Shown here: positions 21,601 through 33,600 of the stretch, one piece after another
How positions within the stretch are numbered: position 1 is the stretch's first letter
Layout: every line of letters begins with the position of its first letter
Assembly (NCBI RefSeq): GCF_045679555.1
Contig: NC_092087.1
Span: forward strand, 89,509,047-89,573,046
Direction of reading: 5' to 3'
Origin: Salvelinus alpinus
Lineage: Eukaryota; Chordata; Actinopteri; Salmoniformes; Salmonidae
DNA: 64,000 nt
Notes under the pieces: model-generated
Told to the model about the DNA's origin: nothing
What the model saw: only the letters and a program-made list of their open reading frames with translations
Database searches by the model: none
Program-made: the position numbers and the translations under genes

Positions 21601-22820
21601 TTTCAAATTGAAATTGCTTTATTGGCATGAAAAACATTGTGTCAATATTGCCAAAGCAACAATGTATACAATCTAAATGTTTGTATTCTGCAAAGTATTT
21701 TTATCAGTCCGCAGAATGGACCACGTATCATTGAACCATGATACCGTGAATTACCAATGATATACACTATTAGTTTCTGGGAAATACATCCTTGTTTCTA
21801 TCGCTTCTAGCATATTTATTGTGACCCCATTCCTGAAAGCGCACCCTTCCAGGAACACATATGTTTGTTCCCCCTCAACGTAGACCCTTTATAACAATCA
21901 CATATGTTTGGACTTTGTCTGGATTTAGGACTAGCAGAGGATACCTATAAACCATAAAAGCAAGGGGGTCACAGTTGAGAAAATTGGCTAAATAATTAAA
22001 AATAATCTAATCAACAATTACATAATATGCAATTAACTATTGACTTTTTCATTTGTAAATTATTATTATAATGCAAATGAAACCTGGAGTTGGGTTTATA
22101 TAGCCATGGGGGGAATAAAAAAAGTTGTATATGTATTAGGTTGTGAAGACTCAACGCTGAACTAAATCAAAATATGTCTACAACTCACAAGTGTTATTAA
22201 AAATGTGTAAGAAATTGAAATACATAATATATGTACCTCATCTCAATATTCCCAAGAGACATATTCTGAACTTTTAAACAAAATTGTAAACTCGTTACAC
22301 ATACTTATGCTACTTTCACATAATACAATGTCAGTGTCAGCAACCTTCGATGCTGTGGGGAATGTGTTATATCTTGTACATGTTCCCCCCTATAGATATT
22401 CCTTAACATCCTAGATACTAGAACATTAGTAGTACATAACAGTGTAATAGCGTAGTACTACAGTACAGACCTGTCTTGACATCCTCGTTTGAAACATTAA
22501 AACTTCTTGTTTATTGTCAGAACGAGCCTTCTGGATATGTGTGGTACTGTATATAAAACATCAGTGACTCTTTGATTCACCAAAGGTTCTTGTTCTCTAC
22601 AGTTTAACATAAAAAATATTTCCCTCCACTCTAAAAATATACTTTCGAATTATAAACATGTAAATAAAAAAGGAATACTAAAATAGCCAATGTATCGTCA
22701 TGTCATATACTTTATAACCCGAGGGGGTCAAAATTGTTGTTCAAATGTTGCATATACATTTTTTAGTATCTAGATATTGTGTTATGTTAGAATGTCTAAT
22801 AAACAACTATTTTATACATG
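21601..22820. other. AT-rich alpha-beta spacer, non-coding
   Basis: It starts with a teleost dispersed repeat (GCTTTATTGGCATGAAAAAC, then ATATTGCCAAAGCAAC). The rest is AT-rich without genes. Shared with 38540-39720 and 59640-60930. Confidence 0.5.
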
Positions 22821-23361
22821 AATAATATTGTTTTGTCAAAAATATATAATAATAATATTTTACCTGCACCTGTATGCAGACGATACCGTTGAGTACTCTA
22901 TCGCCCGCCCTGCTGATCATGCTCTATCTGAACTACATTATGCTTTCATTATTTTGCAGAAAACCTTTGACCTTAAATTATTATTGAATAAATGGAAAAC
23001 TAAGTATGTTGTTTTCTAGAGTACACTAAAATTATTCTAATGATTGAAGTGTACGTCCCTAGTACGGTGGTGTATCAGTAAATACGTTAAGTTGTCGTTT
23101 TAAAAAACATAATGATGAGTTAATTAAGATGCTGAATATAAAAAGGGGCTTCTTCTATAGAAATAGGTCAGGCCTCTTGCTTAATAATACAAAGCAGATA
23201 ATTCAATCTATGTTCTTACTGGTCCTAGACTATTGCAAAATCATCTATATGAATGCAGATGCCACTTCATTAAAGCCTTTAGATGCATTTGACCACAGAG
23301 CACCTTGTTTTATTATGGGTACAGGTTCAGTACACATCCCTGCATTCTGTATCATAAAGTA
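22821..23361 (+). mobile_element. L2-type reverse transcriptase fragment
   Basis: The plus strand encodes YADDTVEYSIARPADHALSE (the YADD reverse-transcriptase motif), then, after stops, RGFFYRNRSGLLLNN and LVLDYCKIIYMNADATSLKP. This is the L2 RT palm/thumb region, truncated at both ends. It joins directly to the cut end of the last beta exon at about 23361. The same junction occurs in units B and D, so it predates array growth. Confidence 0.7.
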
Positions 23362-25102
23362 GGCTGATGGCGCTGGGATGGATTCGGCAGAGCTGACTGC
23401 AAATGGCCTCCACCAAACGGCTGGTGCCCGGCCAATTTGCAGGGCCCGAGTTGAGTCCAAGAAGGCAACTGAAACAGAGGAGATAAATAATTAGAGAATA
23501 TTGAAAAATAATGATAGCCATCACCTAACCTTCATAAGCATTTAATGTAGAGGCAGGCAATATAATAGTAAGGTGGAGGACATGAACACTAACAACATAC
23601 CGTTGGAGAGAGTCTTTTCCTGGGACAATGGACGACTTCCCCTTCGTTGCCTTGAACCACCCCTGAACGATCCTCTCCTGGTGTCGGGCAGGGTAGATCA
23701 AGCGCCAGCCACAGCGCCAACAGACCGTCTACCCTGCGGTCCGACAGCCCCTGACGGTTCCTCACCCCCACCAAGGCCCTGGCAAGCCTGCGGACATGCT
23801 GGTAGCCCGGCATTGCATCAGGGCCTTGCGTCTCCCCCTGAAGATAAAGACACATGGAAGAATCGATGAGGACGATGTCAAACATTTAGGGGTAACACAT
23901 AAGATTCTTCTACAAAGGAAATAGATGTTTTATATTGTGTAACTAAAAATCAACAGATGGAATTGGTTAAAATGCAACATGTTTCAAGTTAAACTGTAAT
24001 TAAAAAAAATAATTTTTAGTTAATGATTACTGTGAGTATTAATGGAGTTTAGGTCATGAAACTTTGTGTATGCTAATTTAGAAACCATGACCTAATCAGA
24101 TAAGAGGAAATTGCCTAGGATCAGAGATCAGGGTCAGGCCCAGAAGATGGATAGCTAAACAAAGAGAGGACCGTGGACATTCCACAGGGGAAAGAAGGGG
24201 AGAGTCATTGGGGTCATAAAATGTATAACTAGGGAGGTGACGTCTACAAGGGAAGAGTATAAGACGTGTTGTGAGCTTTCTAAACGAATGCACTCAGCTG
24301 ATGGCATCCTTGGTATTAGACACCCGAAAATTGTGTCTTGAGTTTGTCTCAATTCCTTATTTCAAAGAGGTTGCAATAGCATGTATTTTTTTAACAACAC
24401 ATAAGGTCAATTATAATTACCTCAATCAGAGGAGTGGTCAGGGTGAGGAGAACCGTGTCGATCAGGGGCCTCAGGAGAGCTTCCGTCTTCAGGGGCGGTG
24501 GGACTGGATGGCCCAGACCTGGAGGAGAGAGAGAGATATAAAGCATATGAATGACACGCTTTCATTTTACTTTATTACTAACTAACAAAATCTTGTGAGC
24601 TTACTTGTATGTCAATATTGCTGGAAAGTGGCAGCGATGCCGAGCGTCCAGCTGACTGACAAGGTCCCGTGACCTTCTTCTTACACCGACCGCATTCCAG
24701 GCACTCAGTGGCCACAAGAGGTCGATGTCCAAGACCCTCCGGATGGTCTTGTAGAGCCCAGCCTTGCAGTGTGTGCCCACTGTGTCCAATTTGGCATCGT
24801 GTTTAATATCTTAACAATATCTTAACAATGTGGAGTAATTACAGTTGATGAATTTACCTCAGCACTTTCTGAGGAGGGCCTTGGAGGCAGGAAGGACTGC
24901 CGGGGCAAATCCTCCTCTTCGCTCTGCCCCTGTGGGGCAGGAGCAGGGGCCGGGGCCAGGACCGGGGCAGGAACAGGGGCTTGGTCAGTTGGAAGCAGAG
25001 GCTGAGGGAGCAATGGGGGGGTCCTGTAGGGCTACGGCTTTTGCAGTGACACAGAAATAAATAGGTTAAATTAATGAATGAATAAATAAAATAAATGCAT
25101 GC

Positions 25103-25217
25103 CGGTTTAACCTGACCATCTCAGCGAAGGCTGGATCGGCGCACGAGTAGCGAGGCAAGGCATCCTTGTTTGCCCATCAGGGGATGCTGGGAAACGCTGC
25201 GCTCTCGCTCCCTCTCC
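25103..25217 (-). repeat. Misplaced 115-bp copy of beta exon 1 in a beta intron
   Basis: This segment duplicates the 3' part of beta exon 1 (GGTTTAACCTGACCATCTC to TCTCGCTCCCTCTCC) in the same orientation. It replaces about 13 bp found in units B and D. It matches the B/C-type sequence (for example 51850-51955) better than its own exon at 26565-26672. Confidence 0.8.
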
Positions 25218-25400
25218 TACATATTACAAATGTAGATAACAGTGATTAAGTTAATAGCACATTCCAACATGCCCAGATGAATATCAATCAGTGATAGGAT
25301 GTAACAAAAACATTTATGAGTGTTGGTCAAGTTTGAGTGTAAAACTGAAATGAAATTAGTGATTAAAATGGAAAAGAGAAAGTCATGATTAAGTGACATA

Positions 25401-25670
25401 CAGGATGACAGCTACATGCAGGATGACAGCTACATGCAGGATGACAGCTACACGCAGGATGACAGCTACACGCAGGATGACAGCTACATGCAGGATGACA
25501 GCTACATGCAGGATGACAGCTACATGCAGGATGACAGCTACATGCAGGATGACAGCTACATGCAGGATGACAGCTACACGCAGGATGACAGCTACATGCA
25601 GGATGACAGCTACATGCAGGATGACAGCTACACGCAGGATGACAGCTACATGCAGGATGACTGCTACATG
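25401..25670. repeat. 18-bp minisatellite in beta-A intron (15 copies)
   Basis: Unit CAGGATGACAGCTACATG with ATG/ACG variants. Because 18 is divisible by 3 the array stays open in several frames, but the peptides are repeat artefacts. Copy numbers in the other units: 11 at 42173 and about 25 at 63393. Confidence 0.95.
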
Positions 25671-26987
25671 CAAATGTCCTTTGTCAATTAATAGTGACGT
25701 AAAAACATACGTGTGTCTATGTCAGCAGCTGCTTTGACCAGCTCTGCGTCCGATAGATCTGTTGGTGGCAGTGCTGGTCGAGGGAAAGACACCCCTATAT
25801 CACGTGGAGAGAGAAAGGATTGTGAGCTACACAGCTTATCCAAAAAGTTCATATTATCTTACATGTGTAACTACACACTGACCTTGAACTGCAGGCTGAG
25901 AAGCAATGAGCTTCTTCATCTTCGACTGCAGTTCACCTGGGTGAGAGAGCGCCTTGACAGGAACGCAGAGATCGCAGGACCAAGAGGCCTTTGAAAACAA
26001 AACATAGCAAATATGTCATCATTTCCAACTGTGTGGAACAAGTAGAATTATATTTTCCTTTAAGATGATATGTAATACTTACATAGCCGCACTCTTGGGC
26101 CGGGTGTTACTGGCGGGGGTGGTGCTGGCTGAGGCGGGCCGGGCCACAGCAGCTACCCCCTCCTGGTCTCTGCGCTGAATGTAGTCAATCAAGGCGGCCA
26201 TCGCACGCCCAGGATAACGAGGTGTCTGCGTCCTCAAGCTCCTGACATATCTGTGAGACACAGCAGAGGGAACATTTCAGATGTAAAATGTTGCATAAAA
26301 CACACTGAGATTAACATAGAAAACACAAAAGACGTACGCCCATTACTTTATCCTGTCCGCACCCGGAGCCTCATACAGGTCCTGCAGCGTGTCCCACTTG
26401 TACTTCCCGATGCCAACAAGGGCCTTGCCCTCCTGGCCTGAAATCAGCACGGGAACCAATTAACTGTCAGAGTAAAAGAGTTACATCTTACATACAATGA
26501 GGAGAATTAAACAAACTCACCTGGCTGGGAGGACAGGACTTTAGCTTCCTCGTGCGCCCGGTTGAACCTGACCATCTCAGCGAAGGCCGGATAGGCGCAC
26601 GAGTAGCGAGTCAAGGCGTCCTTGTTGGCCCATCAGGGGATGCTGGGAAACGCTGCGCTCTCACTCCCTCTCCTTCTGATGCACTGTTACCACATACACC
26701 ATGTAGCCCACGTCGTTCTCCATCATCCACTTGAATGTCTGACCCCGGTACTTGCCGAACTGAACCGTGCACCGGCTCAGGACGACCATCTCTGCACCGG
26801 GGTCACCTCCCTCGGAGACGACGCGGGCTCGAGCCTCTGCCTCCACTTCCTCCCACTTCTTAGTCCTCACAGGAGGGCCCGGAGCACCCGAGGCAGGGGG
26901 GCCGTCAGCAGCCACTCTTACTGCCTGGGGTGTGGCCTTGACGACCAACTCCTGTGAGGGCGTGGAACGGAACCTTGGATTTTCCAT

Positions 26988-27840
26988 CTTAGGAGGCAAG
27001 AAAAAAAACTATTATCATGACTGATGAGTGCAGTGACAAGTCACAGCATAACCGTATTAGATACATATAAAGGAACTTACGTTTGCTTGATATGTCTGCT
27101 AGGAGGAGGACAGCAGTGGGGGGTTATGGGTAGGGTGATTATTATTTCCTATGCAGTTAAATTCAGTTTACATAGAAAGACACGTTTGCCCCCAATGACC
27201 ATCAGGCTGTCCCATATCATACAATTCATTCAACTACATACACTTCAAACGCATGCCATCAAAAAACAAAAGAAAATTGACAATTAAATAGTATAGAATT
27301 CCAACTTTGAGTTGATATAGAAGTTAGCTAAGGTTTTACAGGATTGTCAGTGGTCAAATAAACTTTGTGAGTTTTGTACACCTACAGTAGCTAGCGATAG
27401 ACGAACGTTGTTAAATTACACATTTTGGGTAGCCCCTGTAGTCAAACAAGTCGGTTGGCTAGAGGTGTTATTGTCATATTTCATCACATTTAGTATTCAT
27501 TCTTGCAAATTAAGCACAATTACCTCATATACTCACCGAGTGGCATCATGGCTGACAGAAAAATTATTTATAGCCAATGCTAACTTGCCTGTGCAGCAGT
27601 AAGCTACAGTAGCTAGCGATCTACGAACGTTGTTAAATTACACAATTTGGGTAGCCCCTGTAGTCAAACAAGTCAGTTGACTAGACGTGTTATTGTCATA
27701 TTTCATCACATTTATAGTCGTCGATGTTAAATTCGTTGCAAATTAAGCAAAATTACCTCAGATACTCACCGAGTAGCATCGATGGATGACAGCAAAATAT
27801 TTTGTGATGAAGTGACGTTAGGAAAATTTCAGAGGAAGAT
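26988..27840 (-). promoter_or_regulatory. beta-A upstream region with duplicated first exon
   Basis: An acceptor-like TTCTTGCCTCCTAAG immediately precedes the beta ATG, implying a 5' untranslated intron. Two direct copies of a segment of about 230 bp, near 27376-27553 and 27603-27795, each contain a donor CTCG|GTGAGTAT (ends at 27537 and 27770), likely alternative first exons. Repeated in the next units. Confidence 0.4.
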
Positions 27841-27935
27841 GATTGGCTTAACTTTTGGAACAAGCTAGGCTCTTCATTGGTGGATTTTTGCTTTCTTTCT
27901 CCGATTTGGAACAAACTGAAGCATCTGATTGGAGG
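27841..27935 (-). promoter_or_regulatory. Putative beta promoter with three CCAAT boxes
   Basis: ATTGG occurs at 27842-27846, 27876-27880 and 27928-27932, so the minus strand carries three CCAAT boxes just upstream of the duplicated first exons. Equivalent boxes are present near 44730-44825. In 53125-53220 the middle one is lost (CATAGG). Confidence 0.4.
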
Positions 27936-28490
27936 AGAGGACTAATGGAACAATATGGGTATTTGGAACATTTGGAACAGATAAAAATTTGCAAATTGCC
28001 CAAGGATATTGCCCATTCTTCTCTGTCGAAGGAGGAGGGGGAAATGGGGGGTTTTGCTGGGTGAGAGGAGGAGTTGGCAGGGACCTGTCAACAATGCATA
28101 TTAAGTAGCCATGTGCTTTGAGCACCAGATCTAAACAGTGATGACAGACACAGAAGCCCAGTCTAGGAGTTTTAATGATGAACCAGAGTATACATAGGGA
28201 AACAGGATACAATGGAAGATAATTATTGCAATGTAAATCCAATAAACATTAAATAAATGTCAGCAATCTATACACACAAAATAACACACCATAGTTCACG
28301 AGTTGGAACATCGGCTAACCCTCGAGGAGACGGAGCATCGGCTGCCCCTCGACGAGACGGATCATCGCTGTGTATTGATAGGGACTAGGGTGGAATGAGA
28401 TTTGACGGAACCTCAGGACTCCTAAGAAGACAACATAGGGCCCTAGAAGAGAGGAGGGTACATGGGGTCCAGGGTCAACCATACTTTATA
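27936..28490. other. Spacer, no gene seen
   Basis: Non-coding spacer shared with 44830-45370 and 53225-53765. Nothing else recognisable. Confidence 0.4.
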
Positions 28491-28493
28491 AGT

Positions 28494-28690
28494 TTGCATC
28501 CCATATGGCACCCCATTCCCGACACTACTTTTGACCAGACCCCATAGTAGCCTACTTTCTAGGTATCCCCAAGATGAGTCAGTCAAGGATGTATACCAAA
28601 TCACACCCTATTCCTTATATAGTGCTCTACTTTGGACCCTATGGGCAAAACGAGTACACTAAATAGAGAATAGGGTGCCATTTTGGATGC
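28494..28690. mobile_element. MITE-like salmonid element with inverted ends
   Basis: The ends are inverted-repeat-like: ATATGGCACCCCATTCCC at the left and GAGAATAGGGTGCCATTTTG at the right, with inverted TACTTTTGACCAGA-like interior. This is a common non-autonomous repeat in salmonids. Also present at about 45375-45570 and 53770-53965. Confidence 0.55.
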
Positions 28691-28693
28691 ACA

Positions 28694-28835
28694 TAAGTTG
28701 TAATTTGGGTGGACTACACAGGAAAACAAGCTGTAATTTGGGTGGACTACACAGGAAAACAAGCTGTAATTTGGGTGGACTACACAGGAAAACAAGATGT
28801 TATTTGGGTGGACTACACCGGGAAACAAGCGTTAA
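28694..28835. repeat. 33-bp tandem repeat
   Basis: About four copies of a unit containing GTAATTTGGGTGGACTACAC and GGAAAACAAG. Expanded and altered with GGTTTGCTCTACACAGG units at 45576-45760 and 53971-54155. Confidence 0.8.
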
Positions 28836-28939
28836 TTTGATTCGTATTGCTGAAGCGATATACCCCAGCATACTTTGCTACTCTCTGATGCAGAGGCAGA
28901 GGCCTCAGAAAGTTGCAACCTCTTTCTCTTACAAGAACA

Positions 28940-29100
28940 AGAGTAAAAGAGGGGAGGGAGACAAAAAGGGGAGGGAGACAAAAAGGGGAGGGAGAGAGAA
29001 AAAAATGACAGAAAAGGGGGCGGTAGAGAAAAAACGAGAGAAAGAAAAAGGGGGAGGGCGAAAGAGAAAAAGAGGGAGAGAGCGAAAGGGGGAGAGAAGG
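28940..29100. repeat. Polypurine tract (GGGAGGGAGA/AAAA)
   Basis: Almost pure purine on the plus strand with GGGGAGGGAGACAAAAA units. Equivalent tracts lie at 45866-46050 and 54261-54445, upstream of the alpha 3' ends. Candidate for triplex or other non-B structure. Confidence 0.8.
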
Positions 29101-30653
29101 TGTGCAGCAATCAATCAGAGATAAGTGGGCGTCACTGGGGGGGTTTGACTCCCTGCTGTCACCTGTAGTATCTGCTGGTCATCTCAAATCTCTGAGTAGA
29201 ACTTGACTGTATTATTGTTTTTTTGTGTTACAACTCTGTAAACAGTGTGTTTATTGACTAAGAAAATGATGACAGATTTACTTGTCTTTTTATTTGTTGA
29301 ACTTTAAAGAGTGTATGACAATAAATCTAAATGAATTTCAAAGGAGAAAAAGTGCTTGCATTCAATTATTATTTATTTCACAGGGAATGTCACATGTGAA
29401 ACAACCCAGCATAATGTCCCCTACACCTACTGTACAAGTTAAGATGATTTGAAATGAGCTAAATGTACAAGAGATTAACAATGAATGTCTTAAAAAATAA
29501 ATAAACAACAAAGAACATATGTACAAAAACTACTTTACAATTGACACAACAATCAGTCAGTCAGTCAGAGTTTACTGGCCTTTGCTAGCACCATGCTGGG
29601 CCCTCATGAGTGCCAGCCACTCAGGGGGTGTGACGACAGGTACCTGGGATGGGTTGGGTTGAGTGGGCGGTGGAGCGGCCTTCCTGAGTGGAGGGACTGG
29701 TGGGAGATGGTCATCGAGGTCGGGCAAGGACATGGTGGGGTCATCCTCCTCCTCAAGCTCTCTCAGGTCATCCTCCTCTCCCTCTCCTCCCTCAAATAGA
29801 TCAGGTGTCCCGTCTGGGACATCCGGGTCCTTACCGAGGTTGGACTCCAACCTCTGGTCACCATGGGTCTGGGAGAAGAGATACTCGACCCCAATGAGTT
29901 CCCCTTCAACAAAGAGACAACAAAAAAAGAGAGTTGTACATAAACAGAACTGCACATGTTTTAGTGTGTGTGTATAATTGTATAATTTAGAAATACATAC
30001 CAGTGTACTTTGCAGGCCTTGTGTGATCCTTCACAAGGCTGCGGCCCAGGAGCTTCTGGCTCAGCTCATTGATGGCGTGCTGGGCTACACCATCATAGCA
30101 GTGCAGGGTCTGCTTCTGCCCCCCCCCCCTCCGCTGCAGCTTCGGCACGGTCCTCATTCCACCGAACCAACCCTTCAAGGAGGTAGGCCTGAAAGTGCTC
30201 GGCAGACGCACTTGTTCCTATAAATGACGACAACAACAACAACAAGAAATAAGAACTCCTCACATGCACACAGTTGTTAACACACAACATGACGTAACAA
30301 CATGATCCAGTTTTACATTTAACATACCAGGAATGAAGCGGTTGAGGTGGAGGTGGAAAGACTCCAGGGAGGTGGACTCACGGGCGCAACGCAACACAGG
30401 CAGGATGACCCCTCCCTTGGTCACGTCCTTGCCCTTGTTGGTGTAGATGCTGACACCAGGGGGGTCCTGAATACAGACCAGGTGTCGTCTCTGGGTCTGC
30501 CAGATGGCCTGCATTCGGTCACGGTCCAGGAGCCGGACGCCCAGGGTGTCTGTGGCATCAATGAAGGACTCCAGGAGCTCCCCGATGAGACGCTCGGTCT
30601 CCTCCGCCCCGCGCGTGCGGCGACGACAGTGCCGAGCCATCTCCTTCAGGTTG

Positions 30654-33600
30654 GAAAATATGCAGTATTTTGTTTTTTTACGTGTTATTTCTTACATCGG
30701 TACCCCGGGTAATCTTAGGTTTCATTACATACAGTCTGGAGGAACTACTGAATATACGATTAACGTCAACTCATCATCGTTCCTACCAGGAATATGACTT
30801 TCCCGAAACGGATCCAGTGTTTTGCCTTCCACACAATACAATGGATCTGATCCCAGCCGGCGACCATGTGCGACGCCGAAAAAGGGGAAAACGTGGCGGT
30901 CTCGTGGTCAGGCTTCGGAGACGGGCACATCGCGCTCCACTCCCTAGCATACTACTCGCCAATGTCCAGTCTCTTGACAATAAGGTTGATGAAATCCGAG
31001 CACGGGTAGCATTCCAGAGAGACATCAGGGATTGCAACGTGCTCTGCTTCACGGAAACATGGCTAACTCAAGGGACGCTAACGGAGTCGGTGCAGCCAGC
31101 TGGTTTCTTCATGCATCGCGCCGACAGAAACAAACATCTTTCCGGTAAGAAGAGGGGTGGGGGGGTATGCCTTATGATTAACGAGAAGTGGTGTGATCAT
31201 CATAACAACACACAAGAACTCAAGTCGTTCTGTTCACCTGATCTAGAACTCCTCACAATCAAATGTCGACCGCATTATCTACCAAGGGAATTCTCGTCAA
31301 TCATAATCACAGCCGTATACATTCCCCCCCAAGCAGACACATCGATGGCCCTGAACGAACTTTATCTGACTCTTTGTAAACTGGAAACCACACACCCTGA
31401 GGCTGCATTCATCGTAGCTGGGGATTTTAACAAGGCTAATCTAAAAACAAAACTCCCTAAATTCTATCAGCATATCGATTGTGCTACCAGGGCTGGAAAA
31501 ACACTAGACCATTGTTATACTAATTTCCGCGACGCTTATAAGGCCCTCCCCCGCCCCCCTTTCGGAAAAGCTGACCACGACTCCATTTTGTTGATTCCAG
31601 CCTACAAACAAAAACTCAAACAACAAGCTCCCGCGCTCAGGTCTGTTCAACGCTGGTCCGACCAATCTGAATCCACGCTTCAAGACTGCTTCGATCACGC
31701 GGATTGGAATATGTTCCGCATCGCGTCCAACAACAATATTGACGAATATGCTGATTCGGTGAGCGAGTTCATTAGGAAGTGCATTGACGATGTCGTACCC
31801 ACAGCAACGATAAAAACATTCCCAAACCAGAAACCGTGGATTGACGGCAGCATTCGCGTGAAACTGAAAGCGCGAACCACTGCTTTTAACCAGGGCAAGG
31901 TGACCGGAAGCATGACCGAATACAAACAGTGTAGCTATTCTCTCCGCAAGGCAATCAAACAGGCTAAGTCTCAGTACAGAGACAAAATCGAGTCGAAATT
32001 CAACAGCTCAGACACAAGAGGTATGTGGCAGGGTCTACAGTCAATCACGGATTACAAAAAGAAAACCAGCCCCGTCGAGGACCAGGATGTCTTGCTCCCA
32101 GACAGGCTAAACAACTTTTTTGCCCGCTTTGAGGACAATACAGTGCCACTGACACGGCCCCCTACCAAAACCTGCGGGCTCTCCTTCACTGCAGCCGAGG
32201 TGAGTAAAACATTTAAACGTGTTAACCCTCGCAAGGCTGCAGGCCCAGACGGCATTCCCAGCCGCGTCCTCAGAGCATGCGCAGACCAGCTGGCTGGTGT
32301 GTTTACGGACATATTCAATCAATCCTTATCCCAGTCTGCTGTTCCCACATGCTTCAAGAGGGCCACCATTGTTCCTGTTCCCAAGAAAGCTAAGGTAACT
32401 GAGCTAAACGACTACCGCCCCGTAGCACTCACTTCCGTCATCATGAAGTGCTTTGAGAGACTAGTCAAGGACCATATCACCTCCACCCTACCGGACACCC
32501 TAGACCCACTCCAATTTGCTTACCGACCCAATAGGTCCACAGACGACGCAATCGCAACCACACTGCACACTGCCCTAACCCATCTGGACAAGAGGAATAC
32601 CCATGTGAGAATGCTGTTCATCGATTACAGCTCAGCATTTAACACCATAGTACCCTCCAAACTCGTCATCAAGCTCGAGACCCTGGGTCTCGACCCCGCC
32701 CTGTGCAACTGGGTCCTGGACTTCCTGACGGGCCGCCCCCAGGTGGTGAGGGTAGGTAACAACATCTCCACCCCGCTGATCCTCAACACTGGGGCCCCAC
32801 AAGGGTGCGTTCTGAGCCCTCTCCTGTACTCCCTGTTCACCCACGACTGCGTGGCCATGCACGCCTCCAACTCAATCATCAAGTTTGCGGATGACACTAC
32901 AGTGGTAGGCTTGATCACCAACAACGACGAGACGGCCTACAGGGAGGAGGTGAGGGCCCTCGGAGTGTGGTGTCAGGAAAATAACCTCATACTCAACGTC
33001 AACAAAACAAAGGAGATGATTGTGGACTTCAGGAAACAGCAGAGGGAGCACCCCCCTATCCACATCGACGGGTCAGTAGTGGAGAAGGTGGAAAGTTTTA
33101 AGTTCCTCGGTGTACACATCACGGACAAACTGAATTGGTCCACCCACACAGACAGCGTTGTGAAGAAGGCGCAGCAGCGCCTCTTCAACCTCAGGAGGCT
33201 GAAGAAATTCGGCTTGTCACCAAAAGCACTCACAAACTTCTACAGATGCACAATCGAGAGCATCCTGTCGGGCTGTATCACCGCCTGGTACGGCAACTGC
33301 TCCGCCCACAACCGTAAGGCTCTCCAGAGGGTAGTGAGGTCTGCAGAACGCATCACCAGGGGCAAACTACCTGCCCTCCAGGACACCTACACCACCCGAT
33401 GTCACAGGAAGGCCATAAAGATCATCAAGGACAACAACCACCCAAGCCACTGCCTGTTCACCCCGCTATCATCCAGAAGGCGAGGTCAGTACAGGTGCAT
33501 CAAAGCAGGGACCGAGAGACTGAAAAACAGCTTCTATCTCAAGGCCATCAGACTGTTAAACAGCCACCACTAACATTTAGCGGCCGCTGCCAACATACTG

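Larger units (their letters stand above)
23362..26987 (-). pseudogene. beta-A: degenerate alpha paralogue lacking the core
   Basis: Exons read on the minus strand: 26521-26987 (FGKYRGQTFKWMMENDVGY), 26347-26437, 26083-26250, 25883-25988, 25711-25794, 24858-25031 (Pro/Ala-rich), about 24605-24790 (3' half of the Cys-rich module, GLYKTIRRVLDID), 24421-24518, 23601-23837 (GYQHVRRLA, like alpha exon 10) and 23362-23468 (LNSGPANWPGTSRLVEAI, like alpha exon 11). The alpha transposase-like core exons are absent. Breaks: TGA just after HQKERE in exon 1 and an extra G before NKDALTRY; a 2-base loss causing TGA at the end of 24421-24518; and a frameshift in 23601-23837 before YPARHQERIVQGWF. The last exon is cut by an L2 fragment. 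Confidence 0.8.

Noticed and set aside
28675-29124. 149-codon open frame over the 33-bp repeat and polypurine tract
   Set aside because: It consists of tandem-repeat and K/R/E/G low-complexity translation with no splice or family support.
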